Positions 1 through 8,789 of a DNA stretch of 64,000 nt are shown here, one piece after another. Origin of the DNA: JABSQH01 sp039177505 (GTDB taxonomy: Bacteria > Actinomycetota > Acidimicrobiia > Acidimicrobiales > Ilumatobacteraceae). The first letter of the stretch is position 1; every line of letters starts with the position of its first letter. Position numbers and translations under genes: made by a program. The stretch is from assembly GCA_039177505.1 (NCBI GenBank), contig JBCDFR010000014.1, positions 1-64,000 on the forward strand. Reading direction: 5' to 3'. The notes under the pieces are model-generated. The model searched no databases, was not told the origin of the DNA, and saw only the letters and a list, made by a program, of their open reading frames with translations.

Positions 1-962
1 CACGCGACCCGAGCGGTGAGATCTACGACGCTCAGCCGCGCCGGCGACGTGTGTTGCCGATCGTGCTCATCGTGCTCGTGGTCATCGTCGGTGTTGCTGG
101 GCTCTCGTACGCCGGATGGCAGCTCGTGCGGAGCAAGTCCTTCGAGGTCCCCGACCTTGTCGGCGTGCAAGAAGACGTTGCGCTCAATGCCATCGCCGGC
201 AACGGATGGACCGTCCTGACAACGGCGGAGCGATCTGATGATCAACCCGAGCCGGGCGACGTGATTCGTACAGAACCCGCCGCCGGGGTGGACCTCGCAG
301 AAGGCGAAGACTTTCTTCTTGTCATCAGCGAAGGGCCGGAACTGCGCACGTTGCCAGATCTGGAGAACCTCGAGCTGGCGGCTGCGCAGCAGCAACTCGA
401 CGATCTGCGACTCGTGTTGGTCGAGGCTCCCGAGGCGTTCGACGAGGAGGTGCCCGCCGGCTCGATCATCACCTGGCAGGTAGAGGACAACGCCTCGCTC
501 GTCGCCGGCGCCCAGGTGCTCCCCGACACGCGCATCGTTGTCACGGTGTCGAAGGGCCCCGAGCCCCGCCCCGCCCCGGCGCTCGCGGGACTCGATCTCG
601 AACAGGCAACAGCGGCTGTCGAGGACCTCCAGCTCGTGCTGGCCGAGGGTGAGGCGTTGTTCAGCGACACCGTCGAGCCCGGACTGATCGTGGCTCAGAA
701 TCCGGCACCGGACACGCCCGTGGAACGCGGCGGCACGGTGACGGTGCAGGTCTCGAGGGGCCCCGACATCGTTCCGCTTCCCGACCTGACGGGTCTGTCG
801 TTCGATGATGCGCAGAGCGCGCTCACCGAGGCGGGTTTCGTGATCGACAGCTTGCTCGGCACCACGACGGGCACGTTCGTGTCGTTGACGATCAACGGTG
901 AACCCGTCGAACCCGGCACCACGTTCCCCAGAGGAACCGGCGTCGACGTCATCTTCTTGTGA
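1..962 (+). CDS. PASTA-domain Ser/Thr protein kinase, C-terminal part (5' end outside window)
   Basis: The reading frame is open from the first bases, so the gene begins upstream. The visible part starts with an acidic/proline stretch and an Arg cluster (PRRRR) that acts as a stop-transfer signal. One hydrophobic membrane segment follows (LPIVLIVLVVIVGVAGL), then about 280 extracellular residues made of four PASTA-like repeats (cores near VPDLVGV, LPDLENL, APALAGL and LPDLTGL). Cytoplasmic juxtamembrane - one helix - PASTA repeats is the plan of PknB/StkP kinases, in which PASTA repeats sense muropeptides or lipid II. The kinase domain itself is not visible, so a kinase-less PASTA protein remains possible. 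A GTG at 51 would only produce the fragment from the membrane segment onward and is unlikely to be the true start. Confidence 0.8.
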   Translation, partial: RDPSGEIYDAQPRRRRVLPIVLIVLVVIVGVAGLSYAGWQLVRSKSFEVPDLVGVQEDVALNAIAGNGWTVLTTAERSDDQPEPGDVIRTEPAAGVDLAEGEDFLLVISEGPELRTLPDLENLELAAAQQQLDDLRLVLVEAPEAFDEEVPAGSIITWQVEDNASLVAGAQVLPDTRIVVTVSKGPEPRPAPALAGLDLEQATAAVEDLQLVLAEGEALFSDTVEPGLIVAQNPAPDTPVERGGTVTVQVSRGPDIVPLPDLTGLSFDDAQSALTEAGFVIDSLLGTTTGTFVSLTINGEPVEPGTTFPRGTGVDVIFL

Positions 963-1071
963 CATCGACCCCGCTGTAGCGGTTGGCTTGGCCGCCTACG
1001 TCGATCGGGAATCGTCGGGTCGCGACCCGGGTCGCTACGGTTCCCGCCAAGCGACGACCCAGGAAGATCAC

Positions 1072-1971
1072 ATGGCATCCGACCAGGCAGCAAACGATGT
1101 CGGCCAGCTCGACGGCCGTGTCGCCATCATCACCGGCGCAGGTCGGGGACTCGGGCGTGAGCACGCCCTGCTGTTCGCCCGTGAAGGCGCACGTGTTGTC
1201 GTCAACGATCTCGGTGGGGCCAACGATGGTGCCGGTAGCGACGCCACGCCGGCCGAAGCAGTGGTGGCCGAGATCCGCGATCTCGGCGGCGAAGCGATCG
1301 CCAACGCCGACAACGTCGCCGACTGGGCGGGTGCCCAGCGCCTGATCAATGCGGCCGTCGAGAGTTACGGATCACTCGACATCCTGGTGAACAACGCCGG
1401 CATCCTGCGCGATCGAGTGATCGTCAACATGACCGAAGACGAGTGGGACGCGGTGATCTCGGTCCACATGAAAGGTCACTTCGCGCCGAGTCGATGGGCC
1501 GCTGCGTACTGGCGCGAGGAGCACAAAGCGGGACGTGGTCGTCGGCGCAATCTGGTGCACACGTCGTCGACGTCTGGGTTGTTCTCCAACCCCGGCCAGG
1601 CGAACTACGGAGCGGCGAAGTCGGGGATTGCCACGTTCAGCCAGATCGCGGCGAAAGAGCTAGCTCGCTATGACGTCGTCAGCAACTGCATCGCTCCGGG
1701 TGCACGTACGCGTCTGACGTTGGCCACGCCGGGTCTGGAGGAGATCATGACGCCCCGCGACGGCGTGTTCGATGAGTGGGACCCGGCCAACGTGTCGCCG
1801 CTCGTGGCGTACCTGAGTACGGCGGAGTGCCCGTTCAGCGGTGAGACGTTTTTCGTACAGGGCGGCGTCATCAAACGTGTTCGCACTTGGGAGATGGCCG
1901 AGACGGTCGAACAGTCCGAGATCTGGGACGTCGCCGGTCTCGCCGACGCGCTGGGCCCGCTCGCCGAGTAG
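1072..1971 (+). CDS. SDR family oxidoreductase (17-beta-HSD4-like)
   Basis: A 299-residue short-chain dehydrogenase/reductase. The Rossmann glycine motif TGAGRGLG lies near residue 20, NNAG near 100, and the catalytic Tyr/Lys pair is in YGAAKSG. The segment after the first strand (NDLGGANDGAGSD) and the long C-terminal part resemble the dehydrogenase domain of multifunctional beta-oxidation enzymes, suggesting a 3-hydroxyacyl-CoA or hydroxysteroid substrate. That is inference; the SDR fold is certain. ATG 1072 is chosen because AGGAAG lies five bases upstream; a longer in-frame extension runs into the preceding gene and has no protein-like character. It stands alone between the kinase tail and genes on the opposite strand. 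Confidence 0.88.
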   Translation: MASDQAANDVGQLDGRVAIITGAGRGLGREHALLFAREGARVVVNDLGGANDGAGSDATPAEAVVAEIRDLGGEAIANADNVADWAGAQRLINAAVESYGSLDILVNNAGILRDRVIVNMTEDEWDAVISVHMKGHFAPSRWAAAYWREEHKAGRGRRRNLVHTSSTSGLFSNPGQANYGAAKSGIATFSQIAAKELARYDVVSNCIAPGARTRLTLATPGLEEIMTPRDGVFDEWDPANVSPLVAYLSTAECPFSGETFFVQGGVIKRVRTWEMAETVEQSEIWDVAGLADALGPLAE

Positions 1972-1984
1972 AACCCGCCCTCAG

Positions 1985-2106
1985 CTATGGCGATTTCGGC
2001 GCACTGTCGTCGAAACGGTGGAAGTCGTATCCCAACGCATCGGCCCAGAAGGCGACGGCGCGCGCCACATCGCCGGCCCCATGACGATCGTTTCCGGGCG
2101 AATCAT
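1985..2106 (-). pseudogene. VOC/glyoxalase-family remnant, frameshifted and truncated
   Basis: Reading from ATG 2106 gives MIRPETIVMG, then the sense shifts by one base at a GGGGCC run. It continues as AGDVARAVAFWADALGYDF and stops at TAG 1985, about 40 residues in all. 'DVxRAVAFWxxxLGYxF' is the typical first beta-alpha unit of VOC (glyoxalase/bleomycin resistance) proteins, which are normally 115-130 residues. The rest of the gene is gone. Judged a dead fragment downstream of the SCP2 gene; an assembly error could explain the shift but not the truncation. Confidence 0.5.
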
Positions 2107-2147
2107 CCGGTCAGCATCGCGGACCGCGATCGATCGGTCGCCGCTGG

Positions 2148-2555
2148 TTATGCGGTGATGGCCTTGATTTCGTCGGCGATCTTGTCCGAGAACTCGTTCG
2201 ACGGCAGCGCCGTCTGCATGGCCATCATCTTCATCATGTCGCCCTGTACCTTGATCTTGCCGTTCATGAAGGCCTGCATCGCCACCGTCTGGTCCTGATC
2301 GACGAAGATCGCTCGCGCCGTGTCGTAGTCGGTCGTGATCGTCGCGTCGGGTTCGTCGAGCGCCCCGAGCTCCATGGTGAGGTGGCCCGATGACGTGTCG
2401 AGATAACTGTGCACTTCACCGTCGCCGAACGGCACGTCGATGATCACCTGATTCATGCGGATCGACGTGTTCACCTCAGGGACGTCGTCGGCGTACTTTT
2501 CACGGATCGCCCGTGCGGCGTTCATCCAATCGTCGGACAGGAACGGGTGGGTCAT
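2148..2555 (-). CDS. SCP2 sterol-binding domain protein
   Basis: A 135-residue stand-alone SCP2-like domain. It shows the alternating strand pattern of the family (VIIDVPFGDGEVHSYLD, HLTMELG, ATITTDYDTARAI) and the conserved 'FMNGKIKVQGDMMKMM' helix that closes the lipid tunnel. Such proteins bind fatty acyl or sterol-like ligands in the cytoplasm; the partner here is unknown. It starts with ATG 2555 and lies 25 bases after menC on the same strand, so it is probably the last gene of the 5677-to-2148 operon. Length fits the family. Confidence 0.85.
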   Translation of the reverse strand: MTHPFLSDDWMNAARAIREKYADDVPEVNTSIRMNQVIIDVPFGDGEVHSYLDTSSGHLTMELGALDEPDATITTDYDTARAIFVDQDQTVAMQAFMNGKIKVQGDMMKMMAMQTALPSNEFSDKIADEIKAITA

Positions 2556-2580
2556 ATCGAGCGATCGTACCGATTGGAGT

Positions 2581-3747
2581 TCAGCCGCTCACCACTGCGC
2601 GCGACGTCGTCACGGAGTCGAGCGCAGCGTGGTCGATGTCGAAACCCAAGCCAGGAGTGCGGGGCACGGCGACATGGCCGTCGCTGATGGTGATCGGCGA
2701 CGTCACGATGTCGCTTTCGTAGAAGCGTGACGCCGCGCTGATGTCGCCCGGCAGGGTGAATCCGGGGAGTCCGGCGAGGCCGGCGTTGGCCGCCCGGCCG
2801 ATGCCGGTTTCGAGCATGCCGCCGCACCATGTCGGGATGTCATGGGCGCGACACAGATCGTGGATGCGGATCGCTTCGAGATATCCGCCCACGCGGCCAG
2901 GCTTGACGTTGGCAACTTCGCAGGCGCCGAGCGCGATCGCGTCGGCGGTGACGGCCGCGCTTGTGAGCGACTCGTCGAGACAGATCGGCGTCGTCACTTC
3001 GGCGGCCAGTTGGGCGTGGCCCAACAAGTCGTACTCGGGGAGCGGTTGTTCGATGAGGAGGAGGTCGTACCGGTCGAGCTGTGCTAGGTGCGCTCCGTCA
3101 GTGCGCTGGTATGCCGTATTCGCGTCGACTTGGAGTGGTGTGTCGGCGCCGATCATCGCGCGGACTGCGGCGACCGGCTCAATGTCCCACCCGGGTTCGA
3201 TCTTCAGCTTGATTCGTACGTAGCCCTCGTCGACGTACCCCTGCACTGCGCCCAGGAGCGCGTCGATGCTGTCGTGGATGCCGACGCTGACTCCACTCGG
3301 GATCGCGGTCACCTCGGCCCCGATCGCGTCGGCGAATGATCGGGCGCCAGCGCGTAGCTCGGCGTCGAGCACGGCCATCTCCAGCGCTGCCTTGGCCATG
3401 TGGTGCCCATGAATCGCGGCGAGCACAGGCCCTACCTGGGTGGCCGTCAACTCGCCGGCTGCGAACAACCGTGGCAGCAGGTGCTGTTCGATCACCGCTT
3501 GGGCGCCGTCGACGTACTCCGTTGAGTAGGTGGGCTCACTCAGCGCCACGCACTCGCCCCAGCCCTCCGCGTCGCCGTCTCCTAACTCGGCGCGCACCAA
3601 CAACACGTCTTTACGTGTTTCGACGCCGAAGCTCGTGCGGAACGGGGTGACCAGTGGCATCTCGACGCGCCGGAGTTCGACGCGTCGGAGTGGCCGCGGT
3701 GTGGTGTCGTCGGACACGGCGCTGTGGGTGCGGTCGAGATCGCTCAC
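2581..3747 (-). CDS. menC: o-succinylbenzoate synthase (MenC)
   Basis: Enolase-superfamily enzyme of 388 residues that dehydrates SHCHC to o-succinylbenzoate in menaquinone synthesis. Visible marks are the N-terminal capping segment (ELRRVEMPLVTPFRTSFG), the catalytic KxK in RIKLKIEPGW, metal ligands in QVDAN, IEQPL and CLDES, and the second catalytic Lys in NVKPGRVGG. Close relatives include N-acylamino-acid racemases, so promiscuous activity cannot be excluded. GTG 3747 is chosen because it overlaps the TGA of the upstream GNAT gene (GTGA); GTG 3717 is an alternative, while ATG 3660 would cut the conserved first strand. Menaquinone fits with the cytochrome bd genes in this window. Confidence 0.88.
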   Translation of the reverse strand: MSDLDRTHSAVSDDTTPRPLRRVELRRVEMPLVTPFRTSFGVETRKDVLLVRAELGDGDAEGWGECVALSEPTYSTEYVDGAQAVIEQHLLPRLFAAGELTATQVGPVLAAIHGHHMAKAALEMAVLDAELRAGARSFADAIGAEVTAIPSGVSVGIHDSIDALLGAVQGYVDEGYVRIKLKIEPGWDIEPVAAVRAMIGADTPLQVDANTAYQRTDGAHLAQLDRYDLLLIEQPLPEYDLLGHAQLAAEVTTPICLDESLTSAAVTADAIALGACEVANVKPGRVGGYLEAIRIHDLCRAHDIPTWCGGMLETGIGRAANAGLAGLPGFTLPGDISAASRFYESDIVTSPITISDGHVAVPRTPGLGFDIDHAALDSVTTSRAVVSG

Positions 3748-4454
3748 GAACCAGAGTGCAGCACGTACTCGCCCGCTGGGGTGAAATCGATCACGGACGC
3801 GCCGGAGTTCAGCGGTGTTTCGAGGTCGGTGCGGTGACGGTGCCGCCATCGTGCGACGGCGCCCGGATCGCTGCGGCGCAACGCGACGATGTCCTCGGGC
3901 GTCGATACCAAGGTGGTCGTCGAGTGCCGGCTGGTCTGGCTCTCCCTGCTCGTGCTGTTCACGTTCCATCGCACGATCAGTCGGTCTGACTCGTCGCCCC
4001 GGTTGATGTCGTCTGTCATTTCGCCGTAGAAGTTCCGGCGGTAGGCGACGACCTCGGCGCCGAGGCGAGCGATGTTGAACCATGCGTTCGCCCGTACGAG
4101 CGGATCGAAGGTCCAGGTGATTGCAGTCAGATCGCGCTCACTCGCCCAGCGCCGTTGGTGCTGTTTGATGGTGAAACCCAGGCCGCTGCCGCGCCGTTCG
4201 GGTACGACTCCCGTGATGTGACTGTGCAGGGTCGACTGGCCGCGATCGTCGGTGCCGAGTATGCCGACAGATGTCGCCACGGGGCGCCCCGATCGGTCGG
4301 TGGCCACGACCACATAACCGCCGCTGTGCACGATGGCGACGAGGAACGAACGGGGGATCAACGGATGTGGCGTCCCCCACACCGACCGGAACACCTCGCC
4401 GACGGCGTCGACGTCGTCGCCTGGTGTCAATAGCTGGAGCTGCGTGTCGTTCAT
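3744..4454 (-). CDS. GNAT-superfamily acetyltransferase (COG3375-like)
   Basis: A 236-residue protein with a GNAT-like core: N-terminal VFRSVWG, a central beta strand with GYVVVATDRSGRPVATSVG, a putative acetyl-CoA loop (RRGSGLGFTIKQHQRRWA), and a following strand with TWTFDPLVRANAWFNIARLGA. The 'WTFDP..NA.FN...LGA' stretch is characteristic of predicted acetyltransferases that are often found beside menC; their substrate is unknown. It starts at ATG 4454 overlapping the upstream stop (ATGA) and ends overlapping menC (GTGA), so its synthesis is likely coupled to both neighbours. The middle position between a membrane protein and MenC suggests a menaquinone-related role, but this is only inference. 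Confidence 0.75.
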   Translation of the reverse strand: MNDTQLQLLTPGDDVDAVGEVFRSVWGTPHPLIPRSFLVAIVHSGGYVVVATDRSGRPVATSVGILGTDDRGQSTLHSHITGVVPERRGSGLGFTIKQHQRRWASERDLTAITWTFDPLVRANAWFNIARLGAEVVAYRRNFYGEMTDDINRGDESDRLIVRWNVNSTSRESQTSRHSTTTLVSTPEDIVALRRSDPGAVARWRHRHRTDLETPLNSGASVIDFTPAGEYVLHSGS

Positions 4455-5677
4455 GACCGCCCGCGCCGCTGCCGGGGGAATCGTGGTGGTGAAGTGTCGA
4501 GTTCGCCGCGGGAGCGGAGCACGGTGCGGTATGCGAGCCGCACGGCGAGCGCCTGGCGAATCGTCGGGCCGACGTCGGCGGAGAACTCGTCGCGGTAGGT
4601 CGGATCGGTCGTCAAGAGCACCGTGAAGTACATCCCAGAGAACATTCCGAGGAACACCGATACACGTAATAGCGGCTCGCTGAGGACGAGGTCGCGCCCG
4701 GTGAGCGACGTTTCCCACAATACGTGGACGTCGTCGATGCCCATCCAGCGGCTCGTGGTTGTCAAGCTGATCGCCAACAGCCCGAACCCGACGAAGAAGG
4801 CGGTGAGCGCGAGCACGACGAGGGTGATCTGTAGGGCTTGCCCGAACAGCACCAGTAGCGCGATGTTGACTTTTTGGCGGAATCGCAGACGCGACACGGT
4901 GGCTTCGCCTTCGACCGGCAGTGGGAGATCTGCCGCGGGTGTTCCCACGAGGTCGGCTTCGATGTCGGCCATCGAGTCGAACTCGCTGACGCTGCGGATG
5001 AACCCGGGAACACGGCTGAGGGCGAAGATCGCCCCGAGTAGGAAGAACGTGCCGACGATCATCACGAACGCGATTCCAGTCAGATTGCCGGCGACCTCCC
5101 ACACCTCGGCGTTGATGAACAGGAACGTGTTGAACAGCAGCAGCAAGGGGAGTGCCCGTCCGACGAGCGAGATCAGCGCGGCGAACTGATCGCCTGTCCG
5201 GCGGGCCGCCCAGCGGGTGAGCGGCCCGAGGCCGTACGACGACCAGCCGTAGATCAATGCCAACAGCAGCGTGGCTTGCAGCATGGTGATGAGCGCGTCG
5301 ATCAGCTGGCCGAACATCAGCACGGGAACCGCTGGTCCGATGACGAACAGCGCCAGCTCCGGGCGATCGATGTCGGTAGGGCGCGCGAACGTGGGCAAAC
5401 CCCGGACCCGGTTGCTGACCGCCCAGGTGGTGATGAGCAGCACGATGACCACTGCTGCCGCCGCGAGGTTCTCGGCCAGCGTCCACCCCTGCAGATCGAG
5501 TGCGTTGAGTCCGAGCAACAGGTACGCCGGCACGAGGATCGGCAGGGCGCGCGTCGGCGCGTCGAGGATTCCTTCGTTCTCGGTGTCGACGAAGTGCGGG
5601 ACACCGCGCTCGATGAACCACGACTCGACCTCGCGGAGCTGCGCGTCGACCGGATCGTCATTCAAGACGTCAGCCAT
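4451..5677 (-). CDS. Polytopic membrane protein of unknown function
   Basis: A 408-residue protein with about eight hydrophobic segments, for example ALPILVPAYLLLGLNAL, AAAAVVIVLLITTWAV, ELALFVIGPAVPVLMFG, GRALPLLLLFNTFLFI and FVMIVGTFFLLGAIFAL. A charged cytoplasmic stretch of about 50 residues in the middle (SRVPGFIRSVSEFDSMADIE) is followed by two more helices and a basic C-terminus. I do not recognise a catalytic or transporter motif. ATG 5677 fits the first gene of a coupled operon with the GNAT and menC genes (4-base ATGA overlap at the 3' end). It is divergent from serA with 51 bases between starts. Confidence 0.7.
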   Translation of the reverse strand: MADVLNDDPVDAQLREVESWFIERGVPHFVDTENEGILDAPTRALPILVPAYLLLGLNALDLQGWTLAENLAAAAVVIVLLITTWAVSNRVRGLPTFARPTDIDRPELALFVIGPAVPVLMFGQLIDALITMLQATLLLALIYGWSSYGLGPLTRWAARRTGDQFAALISLVGRALPLLLLFNTFLFINAEVWEVAGNLTGIAFVMIVGTFFLLGAIFALSRVPGFIRSVSEFDSMADIEADLVGTPAADLPLPVEGEATVSRLRFRQKVNIALLVLFGQALQITLVVLALTAFFVGFGLLAISLTTTSRWMGIDDVHVLWETSLTGRDLVLSEPLLRVSVFLGMFSGMYFTVLLTTDPTYRDEFSADVGPTIRQALAVRLAYRTVLRSRGELDTSPPRFPRQRRGRS

Positions 5678-5728
5678 CGGCGGCAACGTACCGTGTCGTG
5701 GCGCCCCAAATCCGATAGCACTGTCGGC

Positions 5729-7303
5729 ATGGCTCGAATCCTCGTGACCGAGAAGATCGCCGACGGAGGTCTCGACCGCCTCCGTGCCGTCGGCCACGAC
5801 GTCGATGTGCGCACTGGATTGTCGGCTGAGGAGTTGCTCGATGCGATCGTCGGTGCACACGCGCTCATCATTCGTTCGTCGACGCAGGTCACCGCCGAGG
5901 TCCTTGCCGCGGCCGATGAACTGATGGTCGTCGGGCGCGCCGGTATCGGCCTCGACAACGTCGATGTCGATACGGCCACCAGCCGCGGGGTCATGGTCGT
6001 CAACGCACCGCAGAGCAACATCGTGTCGGCCGCGGAGCACACGATGGCCCTGCTCATGGCGGTCGCACGCAACGTGGCGCAGGCCCATGCTGCGCTGGTC
6101 GATGGCCGGTGGGAGCGCAGCAAATGGGAAGGCGTCGAGCTCTGTGACAAGACGCTCGGGATCGTCGGTCTGGGCCGAATCGGCAAGCTTGTCGCCGATC
6201 GCGCCAAAGGCTTCGGCATGCGGCTGATCGCCTACGACCCCTTCGTCGCGGAGGATCGCGCCAAGCGGATGGGCGTCGAGCTGCTCCCGCTCGACCAGGT
6301 GATCGCCGAGTCGGACTTCGTCACGATTCACCTTCCCAAGACCCAGGACACGCTCGGGTTGATCAATCGCGATCTGCTGCTCAAGGCCAAGCCGAGCCTG
6401 CGGCTGGTCAACGTCGCCCGCGGCGGCATCGTCGACGAGGCCGAACTCGCCGAGTGCCTGCGTGATGGCACGATCGCAGGAGCCGCACTCGACGTGTTCG
6501 CTGCGGAGCCGACGACCGAATCGCCGTTGTTCGACCTACCCTCCGTGGTCGTCACACCGCATCTCGGCGCAAGTACGCGTGAGGCCCAGGACAAGGCTGG
6601 CGACACGATTGCAGCGATGGTCGAACTGGCCCTCGACGGTGAGTTCGTGCCGTTCGCGGTGAACGTCAACGCAGCCGAGGCGAACGAGACGATTCGGCCG
6701 TATCTGCCCCTCGCCGAACGTCTCGGGGGGTTGTTCGTGTCGTTGGCCGGCGGCCTGCCCGACTCGCTGGAAATCGTCACCGAAGGCGAGATCGCCGGCT
6801 ACGACACGCGCATCTTGGAGTTGGCCGCGTTGAAGGGCTTCTTCGGCGGAATCTCCGACGAGGCGGTCACGTACGTCAATGCACCGCAGCTGGCGGCCGA
6901 ACACGGCGTCGAGGTGCGTGAGGTGTCGTCGTCGACGTCGACGGATTTCGTCAACCTGCTCACGCTGCGCGGCGGCGGACACGCAATCAGCGGGACGCTG
7001 GCCGGGGTGAAGGGCAACCAGCGAATCGTCAACATCGACGGGGTCCCCTTCGACGTACCGCCCGTCGACCATATGGTCGTCATCCGCAACGATGATCGGC
7101 CCGGCGTGATCGGCACCGTCGGCACCTTGCTCGGCGACGCTGGCGTGAACATCGCCGACATGGACGTTGCCCGGGTCGACGACTCCGACGATGCGGGCCG
7201 TGCTGTGATGCTGATCGCACCCACCGCCGAGACGCCCGCAGCGGTACTCGACGAGTTGCGGGCCGCTCCTGGGATCATCGACGTCGTCAGCCTGAACGCC
7301 TGA
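5729..7303 (+). CDS. serA: D-3-phosphoglycerate dehydrogenase
   Basis: Catalyses the first step of serine synthesis, oxidising 3-phosphoglycerate with NAD+. The 524-residue product has the long actinobacterial form: a substrate-binding domain, a NAD-binding domain with GLGRIGKLVA and the 2-hydroxyacid dehydrogenase signatures (NVARGGIVDE, VVTPHLGASTREAQ), the ASB intervening domain, and a C-terminal ACT domain (VVIRNDDRPGVIGTVG) that normally confers serine feedback. Catalytic Arg, Glu and His fall in SSTQVT..GRAGIG, the AEL region and TPHLG. ATG 5729 starts the conserved MARILVTEKIA; longer in-frame extensions run antisense through the membrane-protein gene. Confidence 0.96.
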   Translation: MARILVTEKIADGGLDRLRAVGHDVDVRTGLSAEELLDAIVGAHALIIRSSTQVTAEVLAAADELMVVGRAGIGLDNVDVDTATSRGVMVVNAPQSNIVSAAEHTMALLMAVARNVAQAHAALVDGRWERSKWEGVELCDKTLGIVGLGRIGKLVADRAKGFGMRLIAYDPFVAEDRAKRMGVELLPLDQVIAESDFVTIHLPKTQDTLGLINRDLLLKAKPSLRLVNVARGGIVDEAELAECLRDGTIAGAALDVFAAEPTTESPLFDLPSVVVTPHLGASTREAQDKAGDTIAAMVELALDGEFVPFAVNVNAAEANETIRPYLPLAERLGGLFVSLAGGLPDSLEIVTEGEIAGYDTRILELAALKGFFGGISDEAVTYVNAPQLAAEHGVEVREVSSSTSTDFVNLLTLRGGGHAISGTLAGVKGNQRIVNIDGVPFDVPPVDHMVVIRNDDRPGVIGTVGTLLGDAGVNIADMDVARVDDSDDAGRAVMLIAPTAETPAAVLDELRAAPGIIDVVSLNA

Positions 7304-7324
7304 CGCGCAGGGCTGGGATCATCT

Positions 7325-7753
7325 GTGCCGCCGGTTCGCATCGGCCCCTTCGACGAGCGAGACCGTGTTGCCGTCGTCGCTCTGTGGCGGGCGGCCGATC
7401 TCGTCCGCCCGTGGAACGACCCCGATCGTGACATCGACCGCAAGCTCGCGGTCGACGACGGCATGTTCTTCGTCGCCAGGGTGGAGGGGTCGGTCGTCGG
7501 TACCGTGATGGCCGGCTACGACGGGCACCGCGGTTGGGTCAACTATCTCGCCGTCGACGATCAGCTGCGTGACGCCGGCCTTGGTCGGCGGTTGATGGAG
7601 CACGCCGAACACGCGCTGTGCGCCGTCGGCTGCGCCAAGATCAACCTGCAGATCCGCGCGTCGAATCGTGCGGTCGAGCGGTTCTATCGCCACCTCGGCT
7701 ATCGAGAAGACGACGTGATCAGCATGGGAAAACGGCTCGTCGACGACGACTGA
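7325..7753 (+). CDS. GNAT acetyltransferase, YpeA-like
   Basis: A 142-residue single-domain GNAT. The acetyl-CoA loop is 'LAVDDQLRDAGLGRRLM' (Q/R-x-x-G-x-G/A form), followed by the helix and the strand/loop LQIRASNRAVERFYRHLGY typical of YpeA/RimI-type enzymes. The substrate cannot be read from sequence. GTG 7325 is used, 21 bases after the serA stop on the same strand, so co-transcription with serA is plausible. The GTG is supported by immediate entry into the conserved first strand (VRIGPFDERD). Confidence 0.8.
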   Translation: MPPVRIGPFDERDRVAVVALWRAADLVRPWNDPDRDIDRKLAVDDGMFFVARVEGSVVGTVMAGYDGHRGWVNYLAVDDQLRDAGLGRRLMEHAEHALCAVGCAKINLQIRASNRAVERFYRHLGYREDDVISMGKRLVDDD

Positions 7754-7798
7754 CGTGCAGTCATCGCCGACGAGCCGGCCCTGCGGCCTGGTGGTGCG

Positions 7799-8662
7799 TC
7801 AGCTCTGCTCGAACACCAGGACGAATTCGACGAGGCCGACGTCTTCGGTCTTGACCGCACCGAAGGAGGGGTTGTCGATGCCGTAGTCGGCGAAGGCAAC
7901 AGGGATCGCTCCGAGCACGCCGATGCGCTCGCCCGTGCGTTGCGCAGTCACGTCGAACGAGATCGGCTGGGTCACGCCCTTCAGGGTGAGTTCGCCGTCC
8001 ACCGGCGCAACAACTTGCTCGCCGTCGGCGGGGATGGCGCCGACGTCGATCGGCTGCGTCGTTGCGAACGTGGCCGTCGGGAAGTTGGCCGCATCCATGA
8101 TTCGGCCGCGGAATTGACCGTCGCGACGTCCGTCGTCGCTGGTGATGTTCTCCACCTGGACCACCGCCTCGATCTGCGCCGTGGTGCCGTCGATCGTCAG
8201 CTGACCGTCGATCTCGTTGCTGCGGCCAACGGCGGTGACGTTGACGCCCGCAAGAACTTCCTCGACCCGGTAGCCGAACGCCGAGTCGCCCGTCGGGACC
8301 CACGTGCCGTCGAGGTCGGCGGCGGCTGACGGCGCCGGATCGTTCGGCGCTTCCGGGGTGGCCACCTCACTCGGCGTGACAGATGGCGAGTCCGCTTCCA
8401 ACGCGCTCGTGAGGTCGGCTTCGTCGAGCGCATCTGGAGCGTCGTTGATCACGGTGGTGTACACGAAGATTGCTCCGTACCCCAGTGCAACCACCGCGAT
8501 CAGACCGACGATGGCCCACAGCAGCCACCGGCGGCTGCGCCGGGGGCGAGGTGGCGGCCCGCTCGCCCCGGTGGTGCTGGCGGACGTGCTGGTGGGCGTG
8601 GAAGTGGGCGTGAGAGATGAACGAGTGGCGGCGGTGTTGGGGTGTGTGTCGAGATGGGTCAT
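7799..8662 (-). CDS. Membrane-anchored YceI-family protein
   Basis: A 287-residue protein. About 45 N-terminal residues rich in Thr/Ser/Pro end in RRSRR, followed by one membrane helix (WLLWAIVGLIAVVALGYGAIF). After an acidic linker comes a YceI lipocalin-like domain from roughly residue 115: DGTWVPTGDSAFGYRVEE, GQLTIDGTTAQIEAVV, FRGRIMDAANFPTATF and GELTLKGVTQPISFDV are its hallmark strands. YceI domains bind polyprenyl or other long amphiphiles at the outer membrane face; here the domain should face outside. ATG 8662 has AGGAGC upstream. Confidence 0.85.
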   Translation of the reverse strand: MTHLDTHPNTAATRSSLTPTSTPTSTSASTTGASGPPPRPRRSRRWLLWAIVGLIAVVALGYGAIFVYTTVINDAPDALDEADLTSALEADSPSVTPSEVATPEAPNDPAPSAAADLDGTWVPTGDSAFGYRVEEVLAGVNVTAVGRSNEIDGQLTIDGTTAQIEAVVQVENITSDDGRRDGQFRGRIMDAANFPTATFATTQPIDVGAIPADGEQVVAPVDGELTLKGVTQPISFDVTAQRTGERIGVLGAIPVAFADYGIDNPSFGAVKTEDVGLVEFVLVFEQS

Positions 8663-8789
8663 GGCGCTGCTCCTGAGGTGGGTTCCGATGAATGTCGTGC
8701 TGATCGATCGGCCCCCTGTACGTCCCGCTGGCGCCAGCGGTTCGCGTCATCTGGAGATATTGCGCCGTCTCGAGAGATTCTGGGGTGAG

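Noticed and set aside
5276..5728. Extended in-frame start for serA
   Set aside because: The extension runs antisense through the membrane-protein gene and lacks PGDH homology; ATG 5729 begins the conserved N-terminus.
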